NCBI GenBank assembly: GCA_035631875.1
Contig: DASQHX010000009.1
Location: forward strand, 66,691 to 130,690
Direction of reading: 5' to 3'
Length of the DNA stretch: 64,000 nt
Source of the DNA: Nitrosopumilaceae archaeon
GTDB lineage: Archaea > Thermoproteota > Nitrososphaeria > Nitrososphaerales > Nitrosopumilaceae
The position numbers and the translations under genes are program-made. The first letter of the stretch is position 1; each line of letters begins with the position of its first letter. Positions 1-8,482 of the stretch are shown here, in pieces. The notes under the pieces are model-generated. The model did not search any database. It was not told where the DNA came from and worked only from the letters and a program-made list of their open reading frames with translations.

Positions 1-287
1 CCACCATTTGGTTTCATGTTATTCCAAAATAGTGTGTGGTTATCATATCCACCACCGTGAAAATTAACTGCACCTCTAACATTCTCAGGCACTTTATCTA
101 AGCTTGAGAGCAACTTTGTTAGTTCCATGTTTTGCAACTCTGAGCTAAGACTTTCCAAAGCTGTGTTCAGACCGTTTGTGTATGCTTGATGATGTTTGGA
201 ATAGTGAATTTCCATCGTCTTTGCATCAATATGAGGTTCTAGTGCTTCGTACGCATAAGGCAATTTTGGAAGTTCATATTTTGCCAT
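1..287 (-). CDS. sod: Superoxide dismutase Fe/Mn family, 3' part cut by window edge
   Basis: The reverse strand reads about 95 codons from ATG at 287 before leaving the window. It matches the N-terminal helical domain of Fe/Mn superoxide dismutase, which converts superoxide to hydrogen peroxide and oxygen. The first metal-ligand His lies in the motif IHYSKHHQAY (about residue 28) and the second in the motif NHTLFWNN (about residue 84). The FHGGGYDNH segment is also typical. The catalytic C-terminal half, with the Asp and last His ligands, is outside the window, so Fe versus Mn cannot be decided. It is transcribed divergently from the subtilase. A TATA-like sequence lies 27 bases upstream of the ATG, suggesting a leaderless mRNA. 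Confidence 0.93.
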   Translation of the reverse strand, partial: MAKYELPKLPYAYEALEPHIDAKTMEIHYSKHHQAYTNGLNTALESLSSELQNMELTKLLSSLDKVPENVRGAVNFHGGGYDNHTLFWNNMKPNG

Positions 288-309
288 GCAAGAGGTGATG
301 TATGCATGC

Positions 310-318
310 AATTTATGG
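310..318 (-). promoter_or_regulatory. TATA box of sod
   Basis: The reverse strand reads CCATAAATT, centred 27 bases upstream of the sod ATG. This is the usual archaeal spacing for a leaderless transcript. Confidence 0.4.
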
Positions 319-332
319 CTTTGGTTACAAAT

Positions 333-341
333 GTATTTTAT
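333..341 (+). promoter_or_regulatory. TATA box of the subtilase gene
   Basis: GTATTTTAT is centred about 25-28 bases before the two candidate TTG starts at 362 and 365. This supports a non-ATG leaderless start there. Confidence 0.4.
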
Positions 342-361
342 CTAACTAAATTTGATGAAAT

Positions 362-2407
362 TTGTTGAAACACTACAAATTTGTATTTTTTTCACTTGCA
401 ATAATTTTATGTACTGTCTTTATTTTATCAATTGTAAAGGATCAACAAAAAATCGAATTTTATCTTGAAAAAAATACATCGCTTATTGGAGTTGAGATTC
501 CAAGAGAACAAGGGTTTGAAGGGCAGGGAATCAAAATTGGTATAATAGATACAGGGATAGATTACAACCATCCAGATCTTCTGGGTTTTGGTCCTAGTGG
601 CAAAGTTATTGGAGGATATAATTTTGTAGATAATGACAACAAAACAATCGATACTACTGGACATGGTACTGAAGTAGCTGGAATAATTGCTGCAGATGGA
701 AATCTCAAAGGAGTAGCGCCAAAGGCGAAGCTATTTTCGTACAAGGTATCATCAACTGGAGAATCTGTGTCATCAGATCTTATCGTAAAAGCAATTCATC
801 GCGCAATTGAAGACAAGGTCAATGTAATCAATATCAGTTTAGGTGTAAACAAGACAAATGATGAGATTGATCAAGCTGTTAATGAAGCTGTAAAAAATGG
901 AATCATAGTTGTTGTAGCAGCAGGAAACAATGGTCCAGATAATGGTACTATTGGCAGTCCAGGAAAAGATCCAGATGTAATAACAGTTGGTGCAACATAC
1001 AACAACATAACGCAAAGTGTTGTCTCAACATTAGAAATTGACAAAACCCAATACCAAGTGCTTCCAATGCTTGGTACAAACCCATTATCAAAACCAATTA
1101 CAGGGAAAATTGTCTTTGGAGGATATGGTAGGATTAGAGATCTTGTCAATGTGGATGCCAAAGATTCCATATTACTTGAAGAAAGAGGTAGTGACATTAA
1201 AGGAGAGAAGATCTATTTTTCAGAAAAAGAACGTAATGCTGTACAAAGCGGTGCCCAAGCTCTTATAATTTTCAACAATGAACCTGGAATATTTTTTGGA
1301 GAAATTTTTCAACCAAATTCCACCTCCAGTAACAATCCAATAATACCAGTCATATCAATGTCAAAAAGCGACGGACTTGCATTAAAAAAGTCACTTCAAA
1401 ATGAAACAGTAGCAAAGTTAGATGTATTTAGTCATCCAGATTTTGTTGCACCGTTTAGTTCTCGTGGTCCGGTTTCACCGTTTTATATCAAACCTGATCT
1501 TGTAGCACCAGGCGTATTTGTAAATTCCACTCACATAGGAGGAACATATAATCTAACAAGTGGAACAAGTATTGCAGCGCCACATGTTACAGGAGCAGTA
1601 GCTCTTTTGTTACAAAAAGATCCAAATCTTAAGCCTGAGGATATTGCTTCACTTCTTTCTACAACAACAGATCCTGTTACAGATGCTTATGGAAATGATG
1701 AGCCTGTTGATGTTACTGGTAGTGGAAGATTAAATCTTACAAGAGCATTTTCTGCTAATTTAATAATAATTCCACATAGTCTTGTATTCAATCTCGCCTT
1801 AGAAAAACCATATCAAACAAGAACACTACATCTACAAACCATACAAGGAATATTACCAAACATTCAAACAAAATTTATCTCTGATCAAAATGATTTCAAG
1901 TTAGAATCTAGTCTTAAGAATAATTCTTTAAACATAAAAATTTCGATGCAAAAAAACATGACTGGTGATTTTTATAAAATGTTTGAGATTAATGACGGTA
2001 CAACAGCATATCATGTACCTGTTATGATTCATGTAACTAAAGGTATAATCAATACAAGTGAGAGTGATGGGATCTTAACTTTTAGCCTTGAACGCCCAGA
2101 AATCTGGTCATATGCAAAAATTTCTGTAATTAAAGAAGGCACTGACCAAATTCAAAGTGCATCACTTGTTCCACAGCAAATCACATCATTGTCATTATAT
2201 GAACCAGGAAAGTATTGGATTGAAGCTCAAATAACCACACCGGATGGTATTGATAATGTGTATGATGATATCATTATTAAAAAACCTGCAGTGAAAACAG
2301 GAATTGAATTTCTAGAATCCTTTGGAATTCCCATAAAAGAGATAATCATAATTTCTGGAGTAATCGTTGCTTCGATAATTGTTGTGTTGGTGGTAAGACG
2401 TAACTAA
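362..2407 (+). CDS. Secreted membrane-anchored subtilisin-like serine protease (S8)
   Basis: This is an S8-family endopeptidase. The catalytic triad is visible: Asp63 in IIDTGIDYNHPDL, His101 in TTGHGTEVAG and Ser403 in SGTSIAAPHVTGA. The oxyanion Asn is in AAGNNGP (about 189). Residues about 225-365, between the His and Ser blocks, look like an inserted PA (protease-associated) domain. A hydrophobic N-terminal segment (residues 8-25) exports it. A C-terminal membrane helix (about 655-677) followed by RRN anchors it, so it should act at the cell surface. The 460-640 region is probably beta-rich and unassigned. No ATG is in frame near the start; TTG at 362 or 365 fits the TATA spacing. The gene overlaps the convergent pckA by four bases. 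The natural substrate is unknown. Confidence 0.9.
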   Translation: MLKHYKFVFFSLAIILCTVFILSIVKDQQKIEFYLEKNTSLIGVEIPREQGFEGQGIKIGIIDTGIDYNHPDLLGFGPSGKVIGGYNFVDNDNKTIDTTGHGTEVAGIIAADGNLKGVAPKAKLFSYKVSSTGESVSSDLIVKAIHRAIEDKVNVINISLGVNKTNDEIDQAVNEAVKNGIIVVVAAGNNGPDNGTIGSPGKDPDVITVGATYNNITQSVVSTLEIDKTQYQVLPMLGTNPLSKPITGKIVFGGYGRIRDLVNVDAKDSILLEERGSDIKGEKIYFSEKERNAVQSGAQALIIFNNEPGIFFGEIFQPNSTSSNNPIIPVISMSKSDGLALKKSLQNETVAKLDVFSHPDFVAPFSSRGPVSPFYIKPDLVAPGVFVNSTHIGGTYNLTSGTSIAAPHVTGAVALLLQKDPNLKPEDIASLLSTTTDPVTDAYGNDEPVDVTGSGRLNLTRAFSANLIIIPHSLVFNLALEKPYQTRTLHLQTIQGILPNIQTKFISDQNDFKLESSLKNNSLNIKISMQKNMTGDFYKMFEINDGTTAYHVPVMIHVTKGIINTSESDGILTFSLERPEIWSYAKISVIKEGTDQIQSASLVPQQITSLSLYEPGKYWIEAQITTPDGIDNVYDDIIIKKPAVKTGIEFLESFGIPIKEIIIISGVIVASIIVVLVVRRN

Positions 2408-4008
2408 ATCTGTGGACCTGCATCACGAATTTCTTTTGTAGTATTTCCAAATTTCTTAAAGTTATCAACAAACATCTGTGCAAGTTTTCTTGCAGAATTA
2501 TCATATCCTTCTTTTTCTGCCCATGTATTTCTTGGATTTAGTACTTCTGGAGGCACTTCAGGACATGTCTCTGGCACATCCAAATTGAACACCTCATCGT
2601 GTCTATATTTTACCATATCAAGCACACCAGTAAGGGCAGCTGTAACCATCATCCTTGTATGTTTGATGTTCATTCTCTTACCTATACCGTATGGTCCTCC
2701 AGACCATCCCGTGTTTATGAGATAGACTTTGGTGTTGTGTTTTGTGATTTTTTCTCCAAGCATCTTTGCATATATTGATGCATGTCTCGACATGAAAGGT
2801 GCTCCAAAACATTCTGAAAATGTTGCTTTGGGTTCTGTAATTCCACGTTCAGTTCCTGCAAGCTTGCTTGTATATCCCGACATAAAATGATACATAGCTC
2901 CTTCTTTTGTCAATCTTGCAACAGGTGGAAGTACACCAAACGCATCTGCTGTTAAAAACACAATTATTTTTGGATTTCCTCCAATGCTTGGAGTTATGGC
3001 GCCAGGAATGTAGTCAAGTGGGTATGCAGCTCTTGTGTTCTCAGTTAAGCTTCCATCGTTAAAGTCTGGTGTTAGTGTTTTTTTGTCCAGTACAACATTT
3101 TCTAAAACTGAACCAAACTTGATGGCATTCCAAATTTGTGGTTCTGCATCTCTGTTAAGATTGATACATTTTGCATAACATCCTCCTTCAAAATTAAAAA
3201 TTCCGTTATCAGACCATCCATGTTCATCGTCTCCAACTAACATTCTGTTTGGATCTGCTGAAAGTGTTGTTTTCCCAGTACCTGATAGTCCAAAAAATAA
3301 TGCAGCATCGTCTTTTTTCCCAATATTTGCAGAACAGTGCATTGGAAAGACGCCTCTAGGTGGAAGTATGTAATTCATGACAGAAAACATTGCCTTCTTT
3401 ATCTCGCCTGCATAACAAGTTGCCCCAATTAGTACAATTTTTTTTGTGTAATTTAATATGATAAAAGCATCACTTCTGGTTCCATCAACTTCTGAAATAG
3501 CTTTGAAATCATTTAACGCAAGTAAAGTAAACTCTGGTTTGTGTGATTCAAGCTCTGCTTCTGACGGTCTGATGAATAATTGTCTGACAAAGAGATTTTG
3601 CCACGCATGATCAGTTATAACTCGTATAGGCAATCTGTTATCGAGATCTGCTCCAACAAAACCATCAAAGACAAAGATTTCTTTTCCTTCAATGTGTTTC
3701 TTCATTTTTTCATATAGTTTGTCAAATTTGTCCTCAGGAAAAGGGTGGTTGACTTTGCCCCAGTCTACATTAACATGGGTTTCAGAATCATCAACGATAT
3801 AACGGTCATCAGGGGATCTTCCAGTATATTTTCCTGTACGTACTGAAAGAGAGCCGTTGGATGTAAGGATGCCCTCATTTTTTTCAAGTATAATATCAAT
3901 AAGTAATTTTACAGGCAGGTTTCTGTGTATGTTACTTGTAGTAATGCCCTGCTCCTTTAGCTGTGTAATAAATTTGCCAGTGATAGTTGCCTTGAGATCC
4001 TCAATCAT
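2404..4008 (-). CDS. pckA: Phosphoenolpyruvate carboxykinase (ATP)
   Basis: ATP-dependent PEP carboxykinase converts oxaloacetate and ATP to PEP, CO2 and ADP, the entry to gluconeogenesis. The signature P-loop GLSGTGKTT (about residues 240-248 from this start) and the metal-binding DDEHGW a few residues later are intact, as is the RSPDDRY substrate-binding motif near the N-terminus. The open frame extends to 4095, with in-frame starts at 4095, 4053 and 4008. I prefer ATG at 4008 (534 residues) because it gives the usual family length and places the conserved N-terminal helix at the start; the longer versions add unrelated sequence. It is convergent with the subtilase and divergent from rpl32e. 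In an autotrophic thaumarchaeon it would feed sugar synthesis from C4 acids. Confidence 0.9.
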   Translation of the reverse strand: MIEDLKATITGKFITQLKEQGITTSNIHRNLPVKLLIDIILEKNEGILTSNGSLSVRTGKYTGRSPDDRYIVDDSETHVNVDWGKVNHPFPEDKFDKLYEKMKKHIEGKEIFVFDGFVGADLDNRLPIRVITDHAWQNLFVRQLFIRPSEAELESHKPEFTLLALNDFKAISEVDGTRSDAFIILNYTKKIVLIGATCYAGEIKKAMFSVMNYILPPRGVFPMHCSANIGKKDDAALFFGLSGTGKTTLSADPNRMLVGDDEHGWSDNGIFNFEGGCYAKCINLNRDAEPQIWNAIKFGSVLENVVLDKKTLTPDFNDGSLTENTRAAYPLDYIPGAITPSIGGNPKIIVFLTADAFGVLPPVARLTKEGAMYHFMSGYTSKLAGTERGITEPKATFSECFGAPFMSRHASIYAKMLGEKITKHNTKVYLINTGWSGGPYGIGKRMNIKHTRMMVTAALTGVLDMVKYRHDEVFNLDVPETCPEVPPEVLNPRNTWAEKEGYDNSARKLAQMFVDNFKKFGNTTKEIRDAGPQI

Positions 4009-4109
4009 TGGGTAAAACGATCCGCCTCTAATTTCCTTATTATCTCTTCTCATTATGTATTTTGCCTCCAGAAACGTATTTATTTTAAAATTCAAGCAGG
4101 TTCTTCTAC

Positions 4110-4511
4110 ATGCCGATCAACAAAGACCTGTTAGAGTTAAGAAAAAAAGTAGCAGATCACAGACCTGAGTTTGTTAGAGAAGAGAGCTGGAGATACTTTA
4201 GGTTAGCAGAAAACTGGAGAAAACCAAAGGGAATTGACAATCATCAGAGAAAGTCTAAGAAGGGTTGGCCTGCACTTGTCAAGGCTGGTTATGGTGGACC
4301 AAATATTTCAAAAGGATTACACCCATCAGGATATACCGATAATTTAGTTCATAATGTAAAGGAATTGGAAAAACTTGATCCAAAAACTGATGGTGTAAGA
4401 CTTGGTCACAGTGTAGGAAAAAAGAAGAGATTAGAAATAGTATCTAAAGCAAAAGAGAAAAATTTCAAGATATTTAACGCAAGGGTGTCAACAAGTGGTA
4501 GTAAATCTTAA
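4110..4511 (+). CDS. rpl32e: 50S ribosomal protein L32e
   Basis: This archaeal/eukaryotic large-subunit protein has 133 residues. It is recognised by the basic central region (SWRYFRLAENWRKP, then KSKKGWPALVKAGYGGP) and the HPSGY segment typical of L32e. It binds 23S rRNA and is a structural component of the 50S subunit. The 3' end overlaps the GTG start of rpl19e by 17 bases, so the two are almost certainly co-translated. In many archaea L32e and L19e sit inside the large S10/spc cluster. Here they form an isolated pair. Confidence 0.95.
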   Translation: MPINKDLLELRKKVADHRPEFVREESWRYFRLAENWRKPKGIDNHQRKSKKGWPALVKAGYGGPNISKGLHPSGYTDNLVHNVKELEKLDPKTDGVRLGHSVGKKKRLEIVSKAKEKNFKIFNARVSTSGSKS

Positions 4512-4947
4512 AACCAAACGACGTCTTGTTGCAAGGATGTTAGGAGTAGGTGCAAACAGAATAAAGTTTGATTCACAATATTTGGATGATGTTTCAGATG
4601 CAATTACACGAGACAACGTTCGAAGTCTAATTACTGCAAACATAATTGAAGTCAGACCGATAAAGGGTACATCCAAAGGTAGAGCGCATCACAAAAAATC
4701 TCAGAGGCGTAAACGTGGAACAAAACAAGGTTCAAAGAAAGGTGCTAAAGGATCGCGTATTGGTAAAAAACAAGTCTATGTAAAAAAGATAAAGGCTTTA
4801 CGACACCGTCTCCATGTTTCAAAGGGTAGAAAAGAGATAACTAACCCAGAATATTGGAAATTATACAGACAAGCAGGTGGAAATCAAATCAGAAACGTGG
4901 CACATCTTCGAACTTTGATTGAAGAGACACATAAAAAACGCACTTAG
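4495..4947 (+). CDS. rpl19e: 50S ribosomal protein L19e
   Basis: The 150-residue L19e protein begins at a GTG inside the end of rpl32e (17-base overlap), reading MVVNLKTKRRLVARMLG. The N-terminal globular part contains the typical GVGANRIKFD segment, followed by the very basic linker (HHKKSQRRKRGTKQGSKKGA) and a C-terminal helix that reaches over the 50S surface. GTG is the only start that preserves the conserved N-terminus. Its stop overlaps the convergent alkyltransferase gene by four bases. Confidence 0.95.
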   Translation: MVVNLKTKRRLVARMLGVGANRIKFDSQYLDDVSDAITRDNVRSLITANIIEVRPIKGTSKGRAHHKKSQRRKRGTKQGSKKGAKGSRIGKKQVYVKKIKALRHRLHVSKGRKEITNPEYWKLYRQAGGNQIRNVAHLRTLIEETHKKRT

Positions 4948-5240
4948 AATCTATAGATCATTTCTAGATCAATAATTTTTCCATTCTTAATTTTTACGCC
5001 CTCTTTTGATAACATATTGGTCTTTATCTTTTCTCCCCATGCATATCCACCAATTTTTCCATTTGATTTTATAACTCTATGACACGGAACTATGACTGGG
5101 TATGGATTTTTGTTCATAATTCTACCAATTGCTCTTTGTCCATTTTTAAGACATACTGCCTTAGCAAGCTCTCCGTATGTAGTCACCATACCCGGAGGAA
5201 CTTCGAGCAGCTTTTTGTACACCTTATCTTCAAGCTTCAA
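4944..5240 (-). CDS. ogt: O6-alkylguanine-DNA alkyltransferase (short form)
   Basis: This single-domain methylated-DNA-cysteine methyltransferase has 98 residues. It carries the acceptor-cysteine motif PCHRVI with the family surroundings NPYPVIVPCHRV, followed by the G-K-IGGYAWG segment. The helix-turn-helix-like GMVTTYGELAKAV region precedes it. The N-terminal domain of full-length Ogt/Ada proteins is absent, as in short archaeal and alkyltransferase-like members. Here the Cys is present, so it should be a true suicidal acceptor. TTG at 5240 overlaps the stop of dtdA (TTGA), indicating translational coupling. Confidence 0.9.
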   Translation of the reverse strand: MKLEDKVYKKLLEVPPGMVTTYGELAKAVCLKNGQRAIGRIMNKNPYPVIVPCHRVIKSNGKIGGYAWGEKIKTNMLSKEGVKIKNGKIIDLEMIYRF

Positions 5241-6013
5241 ACTCGTATCATCCCAAGATTTGTTGTTTCTAAAAGTGAAACTATCTTTTGTTTGTTTTTA
5301 CCCAAACTACTCCAATCTACTAGAGCATATTTTGCTTCGTTGTTTCTCTCTAAAATATGTGAAAACAATTTCTCATCTATGTGATCTAGAGCATGTTTTG
5401 GTACAACAGTACCCAAAGCGTATTGACCTTCAATTAGTTCTTTGGTGAATTTTTCTGGATAGTGAGTTCCTCCAAAACATATAGCTATATTGTTTTTTTG
5501 TGGTGTAATTGACATCACTTCTTCTATGACAGAAGCCACGGAATCACATAATACTTTGTCATTCCATTGTTTTTCTGTTGTTCCGACTTCAATAAACAAA
5601 GCAGGTTTGTTTAGTGCTGTAGGACCATGATGTGTTGCTTCTATTGTGATCTCAAATTTTGTAAAATTATTTCTTTTTTCCCACAAGGCTCGCATATATG
5701 ATTTCTGTATATGCGGATGTGGTATTGCAACTTCTCGCGGTCTTCCTCCAAATAGTGCTTCTGAAAAATTTCCTGTACTATGGCACGTAAGCGCCAGCGT
5801 ACCTGTTTCAGAGGCGTGCTTTGATAGAAACACAAATCCATCATAGTGATATTTTTCTTCAAGCCAGTCTGCAGATATGGATGGTGTTGGAATTGTTACA
5901 AGATCATAATTTTTCCCGCGATAAATCTCTCCGTCTTGTTTCATGTTTTGTGATATATGATATGCCAAGTTAGAGCCTGCAGGGTCTGATTGATACGCAA
6001 CAAGTAATTGCAC
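5237..6013 (-). CDS. dtdA: D-aminoacyl-tRNA deacylase, archaeal DTD2 type
   Basis: DtdA hydrolyses D-aminoacyl-tRNAs and so keeps D-amino acids out of proteins. The 258-residue length, the N-terminal QSDPAGSNLAYHI region, the HHGPTALNKPALFIEVG core and the C-terminal GGTHYPEKFT motif are characteristic of the archaeal/plant DTD2 family. The start is GTG at 6013; no ATG is available without losing the conserved beginning. It is the first gene of a two-gene unit with ogt, both dealing with chemical damage or misincorporation. It is divergent from secE. Confidence 0.9.
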   Translation of the reverse strand: MQLLVAYQSDPAGSNLAYHISQNMKQDGEIYRGKNYDLVTIPTPSISADWLEEKYHYDGFVFLSKHASETGTLALTCHSTGNFSEALFGGRPREVAIPHPHIQKSYMRALWEKRNNFTKFEITIEATHHGPTALNKPALFIEVGTTEKQWNDKVLCDSVASVIEEVMSITPQKNNIAICFGGTHYPEKFTKELIEGQYALGTVVPKHALDHIDEKLFSHILERNNEAKYALVDWSSLGKNKQKIVSLLETTNLGMIRV

Positions 6014-6052
6014 AAGATAAGAGATATAAGTCGACTTTATTAATTTCCTCCA

Positions 6053-6232
6053 ATGGCAAACCCAAGACAGATGTTAAAGGATATGGTAAATACAATTAAG
6101 CTTGCCAAAAAATCTGATAAGGATGACTATATGCAACACCTCAGGTTAGTCCTTCTTGGAATGGCAACCGTAGGTGCAGTTGGATTTATAATTCAGTTCG
6201 TATTTGCAGTAATTAATCTCGGACACAGATAG
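6053..6232 (+). CDS. secE: Protein translocase subunit SecE (Sec61 gamma)
   Basis: This short gene (59 residues) runs from ATG 6053 to TAG 6230-6232. It encodes an N-terminal amphipathic, basic region (residues 1-30, with repeated Lys and Asp) followed by one membrane helix (about residues 33-54) and a very short tail. This is the layout of archaeal SecE/Sec61-gamma, the clamp of the SecY channel. The position directly before the Spt5/NusG gene and L11 is the classic secE-nusG-rplK order of archaea and bacteria, which makes the call firm despite its small size. The stop is two bases before the TTG of spt5. Confidence 0.88.
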   Translation: MANPRQMLKDMVNTIKLAKKSDKDDYMQHLRLVLLGMATVGAVGFIIQFVFAVINLGHR

Positions 6233-6234
6233 CA

Positions 6235-6690
6235 TTGACTCAGGAAATAAAATCACATTTTTTTGCAGTAAGGACAACTGGAGGACAAGAAAAAGTAGTC
6301 ATGGGATTATTAGAAAATAGAATAAAACTAAAAAAAATAAACATTCAAGCAGTTTTACTTTTAGATAACCTCAAGGGATATGTGGTAGTAGAAGCAATTG
6401 ATGCAAATGCTGCCTTTGATGCACTACAGGGAATACGACATATCAGAGGACAACTTAGAGGTGAGTTACAGTTCAAGGATATAGAAGGATACTTAGTTAA
6501 GAAATCAACAGTATCTGAGCTTGCAGTAGACAAGATTGTTGAAATCATAGGTGGTCCATTTAAAGGAATGAAAGCGACTGTCACCAGAATAGATCATGAA
6601 AAAGAAGAGGCTACTGTCATTTTGCTTGATGCACCATATCAATTACCAGTAACTGTTGATGCAAACTACCTAAAGTTATCAACACAGTAG
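6235..6690 (+). CDS. spt5: Transcription elongation factor Spt5 (NusG family)
   Basis: Spt5 clamps RNA polymerase and increases processivity; it normally works with Spt4. The 151-residue protein has an NGN domain (residues about 7-90, beginning FFAVRTTGGQEK) and a C-terminal KOW domain with the motif VDKIVEIIGGPFKGMKATV. The TTG start at 6235 follows the secE stop by two bases and preserves the conserved beginning. The order secE-spt5-rpl11 indicates one operon that couples transcription and ribosome genes. Confidence 0.95.
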   Translation: MTQEIKSHFFAVRTTGGQEKVVMGLLENRIKLKKINIQAVLLLDNLKGYVVVEAIDANAAFDALQGIRHIRGQLRGELQFKDIEGYLVKKSTVSELAVDKIVEIIGGPFKGMKATVTRIDHEKEEATVILLDAPYQLPVTVDANYLKLSTQ

Positions 6691-6727
6691 CAAGGATTAA
6701 ATTTACAGATTCTAGGAAAGAAAAATC

Positions 6728-7210
6728 ATGGCAGATATACAGACTGTTTCCGCACTTGTTACGGGAGGACAAGCAAATGCAGGTCCTCCACTTGGTCCAA
6801 CACTTGGTCCATTAGGTGTCAACATTTTACAAATTGTAACTGCCATAAATGAGAAGACAAAAGACTTTGAAGGAATGAAAGTTCCTGTTACAGTTGCAGT
6901 TGATAAGAAAACAAAACAGTGGACAGTCGAGGTTGGAATTCCATCTGCAGCAGCACTCATACTAAAAGAAGCTGGCATTCAGAAAGGATCTGGGACTTCA
7001 GGAGCAACATGGGTTGGAGATATCAAAATGGATTCAATAATCAAAGTAGCAAAGTTGAAAATTGATTCTTCTTATGCACAAGACATCAAAGGTGCAGCAA
7101 AAGAAATTGTGGGCACCTGTTTGCCACTAGGAGTAAAAATCGATGGTAAGAATCCGAAAGAGATTACTGTTGAGATAAACTCAGGCAAGTGGGATGATAA
7201 ATTAAAGTAA
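6728..7210 (+). CDS. rpl11: 50S ribosomal protein L11
   Basis: L11 forms the base of the GTPase-associated stalk with its 23S rRNA site. The N-terminal domain carries the proline-rich signature ALVTGGQANAGPPLGPTLG and the C-terminal RNA-binding domain ends with KKIDGKNPKE-type sequence. Length 160 residues is normal for archaea. It ends the secE-spt5-rpl11 unit. In many archaea L1, L10 and L12 follow directly, but here a reverse-strand Lrp gene separates L11 from L1. Confidence 0.96.
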   Translation: MADIQTVSALVTGGQANAGPPLGPTLGPLGVNILQIVTAINEKTKDFEGMKVPVTVAVDKKTKQWTVEVGIPSAAALILKEAGIQKGSGTSGATWVGDIKMDSIIKVAKLKIDSSYAQDIKGAAKEIVGTCLPLGVKIDGKNPKEITVEINSGKWDDKLK

Positions 7211-7211
7211 A

Positions 7212-7670
7212 TTATTCTTTTAATTCGTAAGACTGGTCTTTTTCTGTTCGTTGTAGTTCCACGAAGGTTTCTGTATTTTGAATTCCCTCTATTTTTCCAA
7301 TCTTTTCTATTGCTACAGAGTGCAATTCCTCTAGATTTTTGGCTCGTACTGTAAGTAACATATCAAATCTTCCAGTCACTTCAGACATCATAATGACCTC
7401 GGGAGTTTTCAGTAATGCCTTGTGGATCTGCTCTTTTTGTTTTGGATCGCGATTTATTCCCATTGTAGCCCGCACACCTATGCCAATAAGTGATTCATCT
7501 ACTACAATTGTGAATTTTTTTATCAGTTTCTTTTTGAGTAATCTCTTTATCCTACTATACAAAACAGATGTGTTAATTCCTAACCTTTTTGAGAGATTTG
7601 GTACGGAGACATTACCGTCTTTTGTAAGTTCGGTAAGAATTTTCATATCAAGTTCATCGAATTTATGCAA
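7212..7670 (-). CDS. Lrp/AsnC family transcriptional regulator
   Basis: This 152-residue protein has an N-terminal winged helix-turn-helix (residues about 5-60, LDMKILTELTKDGNVSVPNLSKRLGI) and a C-terminal RAM/ligand-binding domain (about 68-145; MSEVTGRFDMLLTVRAKNLEEL). The family regulates amino acid and central metabolism genes and usually binds as dimers or octamers. The target cannot be read from the sequence. It ends one base after rpl11 on the opposite strand and is divergent from rpl1 across about 150 bases, so it could regulate rpl1 or itself. Confidence 0.9.
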   Translation of the reverse strand: MHKFDELDMKILTELTKDGNVSVPNLSKRLGINTSVLYSRIKRLLKKKLIKKFTIVVDESLIGIGVRATMGINRDPKQKEQIHKALLKTPEVIMMSEVTGRFDMLLTVRAKNLEELHSVAIEKIGKIEGIQNTETFVELQRTEKDQSYELKE

Positions 7671-7791
7671 ACTTAACGAATTACTTTTTATTCCTAGTTA
7701 AAAATGTAAGTTCAATTCTCAAGTGATCTATACTCTTGTAACTCAAATTTCACTACAAAGTAAGAAATTATTCCATCCATACCTGTAAACG

Positions 7792-7801
7792 ATTTTAAAT
7801 A
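7792..7801 (+). promoter_or_regulatory. TATA box of rpl1
   Basis: ATTTTAAATA is centred about 28 bases upstream of the rpl1 ATG at 7825. The L1-L10 unit therefore has its own promoter and a leaderless or almost leaderless mRNA. Confidence 0.5.
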
Positions 7802-7824
7802 GGCTTCTCAGAAACGATTTCGTA

Positions 7825-8481
7825 ATGATTAGCGATGCTCATCTAACTCAGATGATAGGAGAGGCAAAGAAAAGTCAGAAACAACGCAAGTTCAAACAAT
7901 CCGTAGAGCTAATCATGGTTTTTAGAGATATTGATGTAAAGAAGGGTTTTGCAATAAATGAGACTGTTCAACTTCCAAAAACGCTTAGTCAACCAGCGTC
8001 TGTCTGTGTTGTAGCTTCAGGAGATCTCGGTTTGAAGGCAAAAAGTGCCAATGCAGATAGAATAGTAGATGGAACCGAAGTAAACAAAATAGGTGCAAAC
8101 AAGCGCGAATCAAGAAAGCTGATTAACGGTTTTGATTTTTTCCTTTCAGACACTTCACTTATGGCAACTGTAGGTAAGACTCTGGGTCAGTTTATGGGTC
8201 CAAGAGGTAAGATGCCAACGCCAGTTCCTTTCAATGCACCAATTGATTCAATTTTAGAAAGATTCCGATCTTCAATACGTGTCAGACTACGAAATTCACT
8301 TTCTCTTGCATGTAAGATAGGCGATGAGACAATGTCTGATGAAGATCTAACTGCAAATGCTAATGCAGTGATTAGCTTGGTAGAAAAAAAATTACCAAGT
8401 GGAGATAAGAACATTAAAAAAATTATGATAAAAACCACCATGGGAAAACTCGTTAAACAACCACTAGTAGAAAAGAAGTAA
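7825..8481 (+). CDS. rpl1: 50S ribosomal protein L1
   Basis: L1 forms the mobile L1 stalk that helps release deacylated tRNA. The 218-residue chain contains the conserved motif MGPRGKMPTPVP with the LGQF segment before it, and the C-terminal IKTTMGKLVKQPL strand. It starts at ATG 7825 downstream of its own TATA box. The L10 gene follows after one base. Confidence 0.96.
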   Translation: MISDAHLTQMIGEAKKSQKQRKFKQSVELIMVFRDIDVKKGFAINETVQLPKTLSQPASVCVVASGDLGLKAKSANADRIVDGTEVNKIGANKRESRKLINGFDFFLSDTSLMATVGKTLGQFMGPRGKMPTPVPFNAPIDSILERFRSSIRVRLRNSLSLACKIGDETMSDEDLTANANAVISLVEKKLPSGDKNIKKIMIKTTMGKLVKQPLVEKK

Positions 8482-8482
8482 A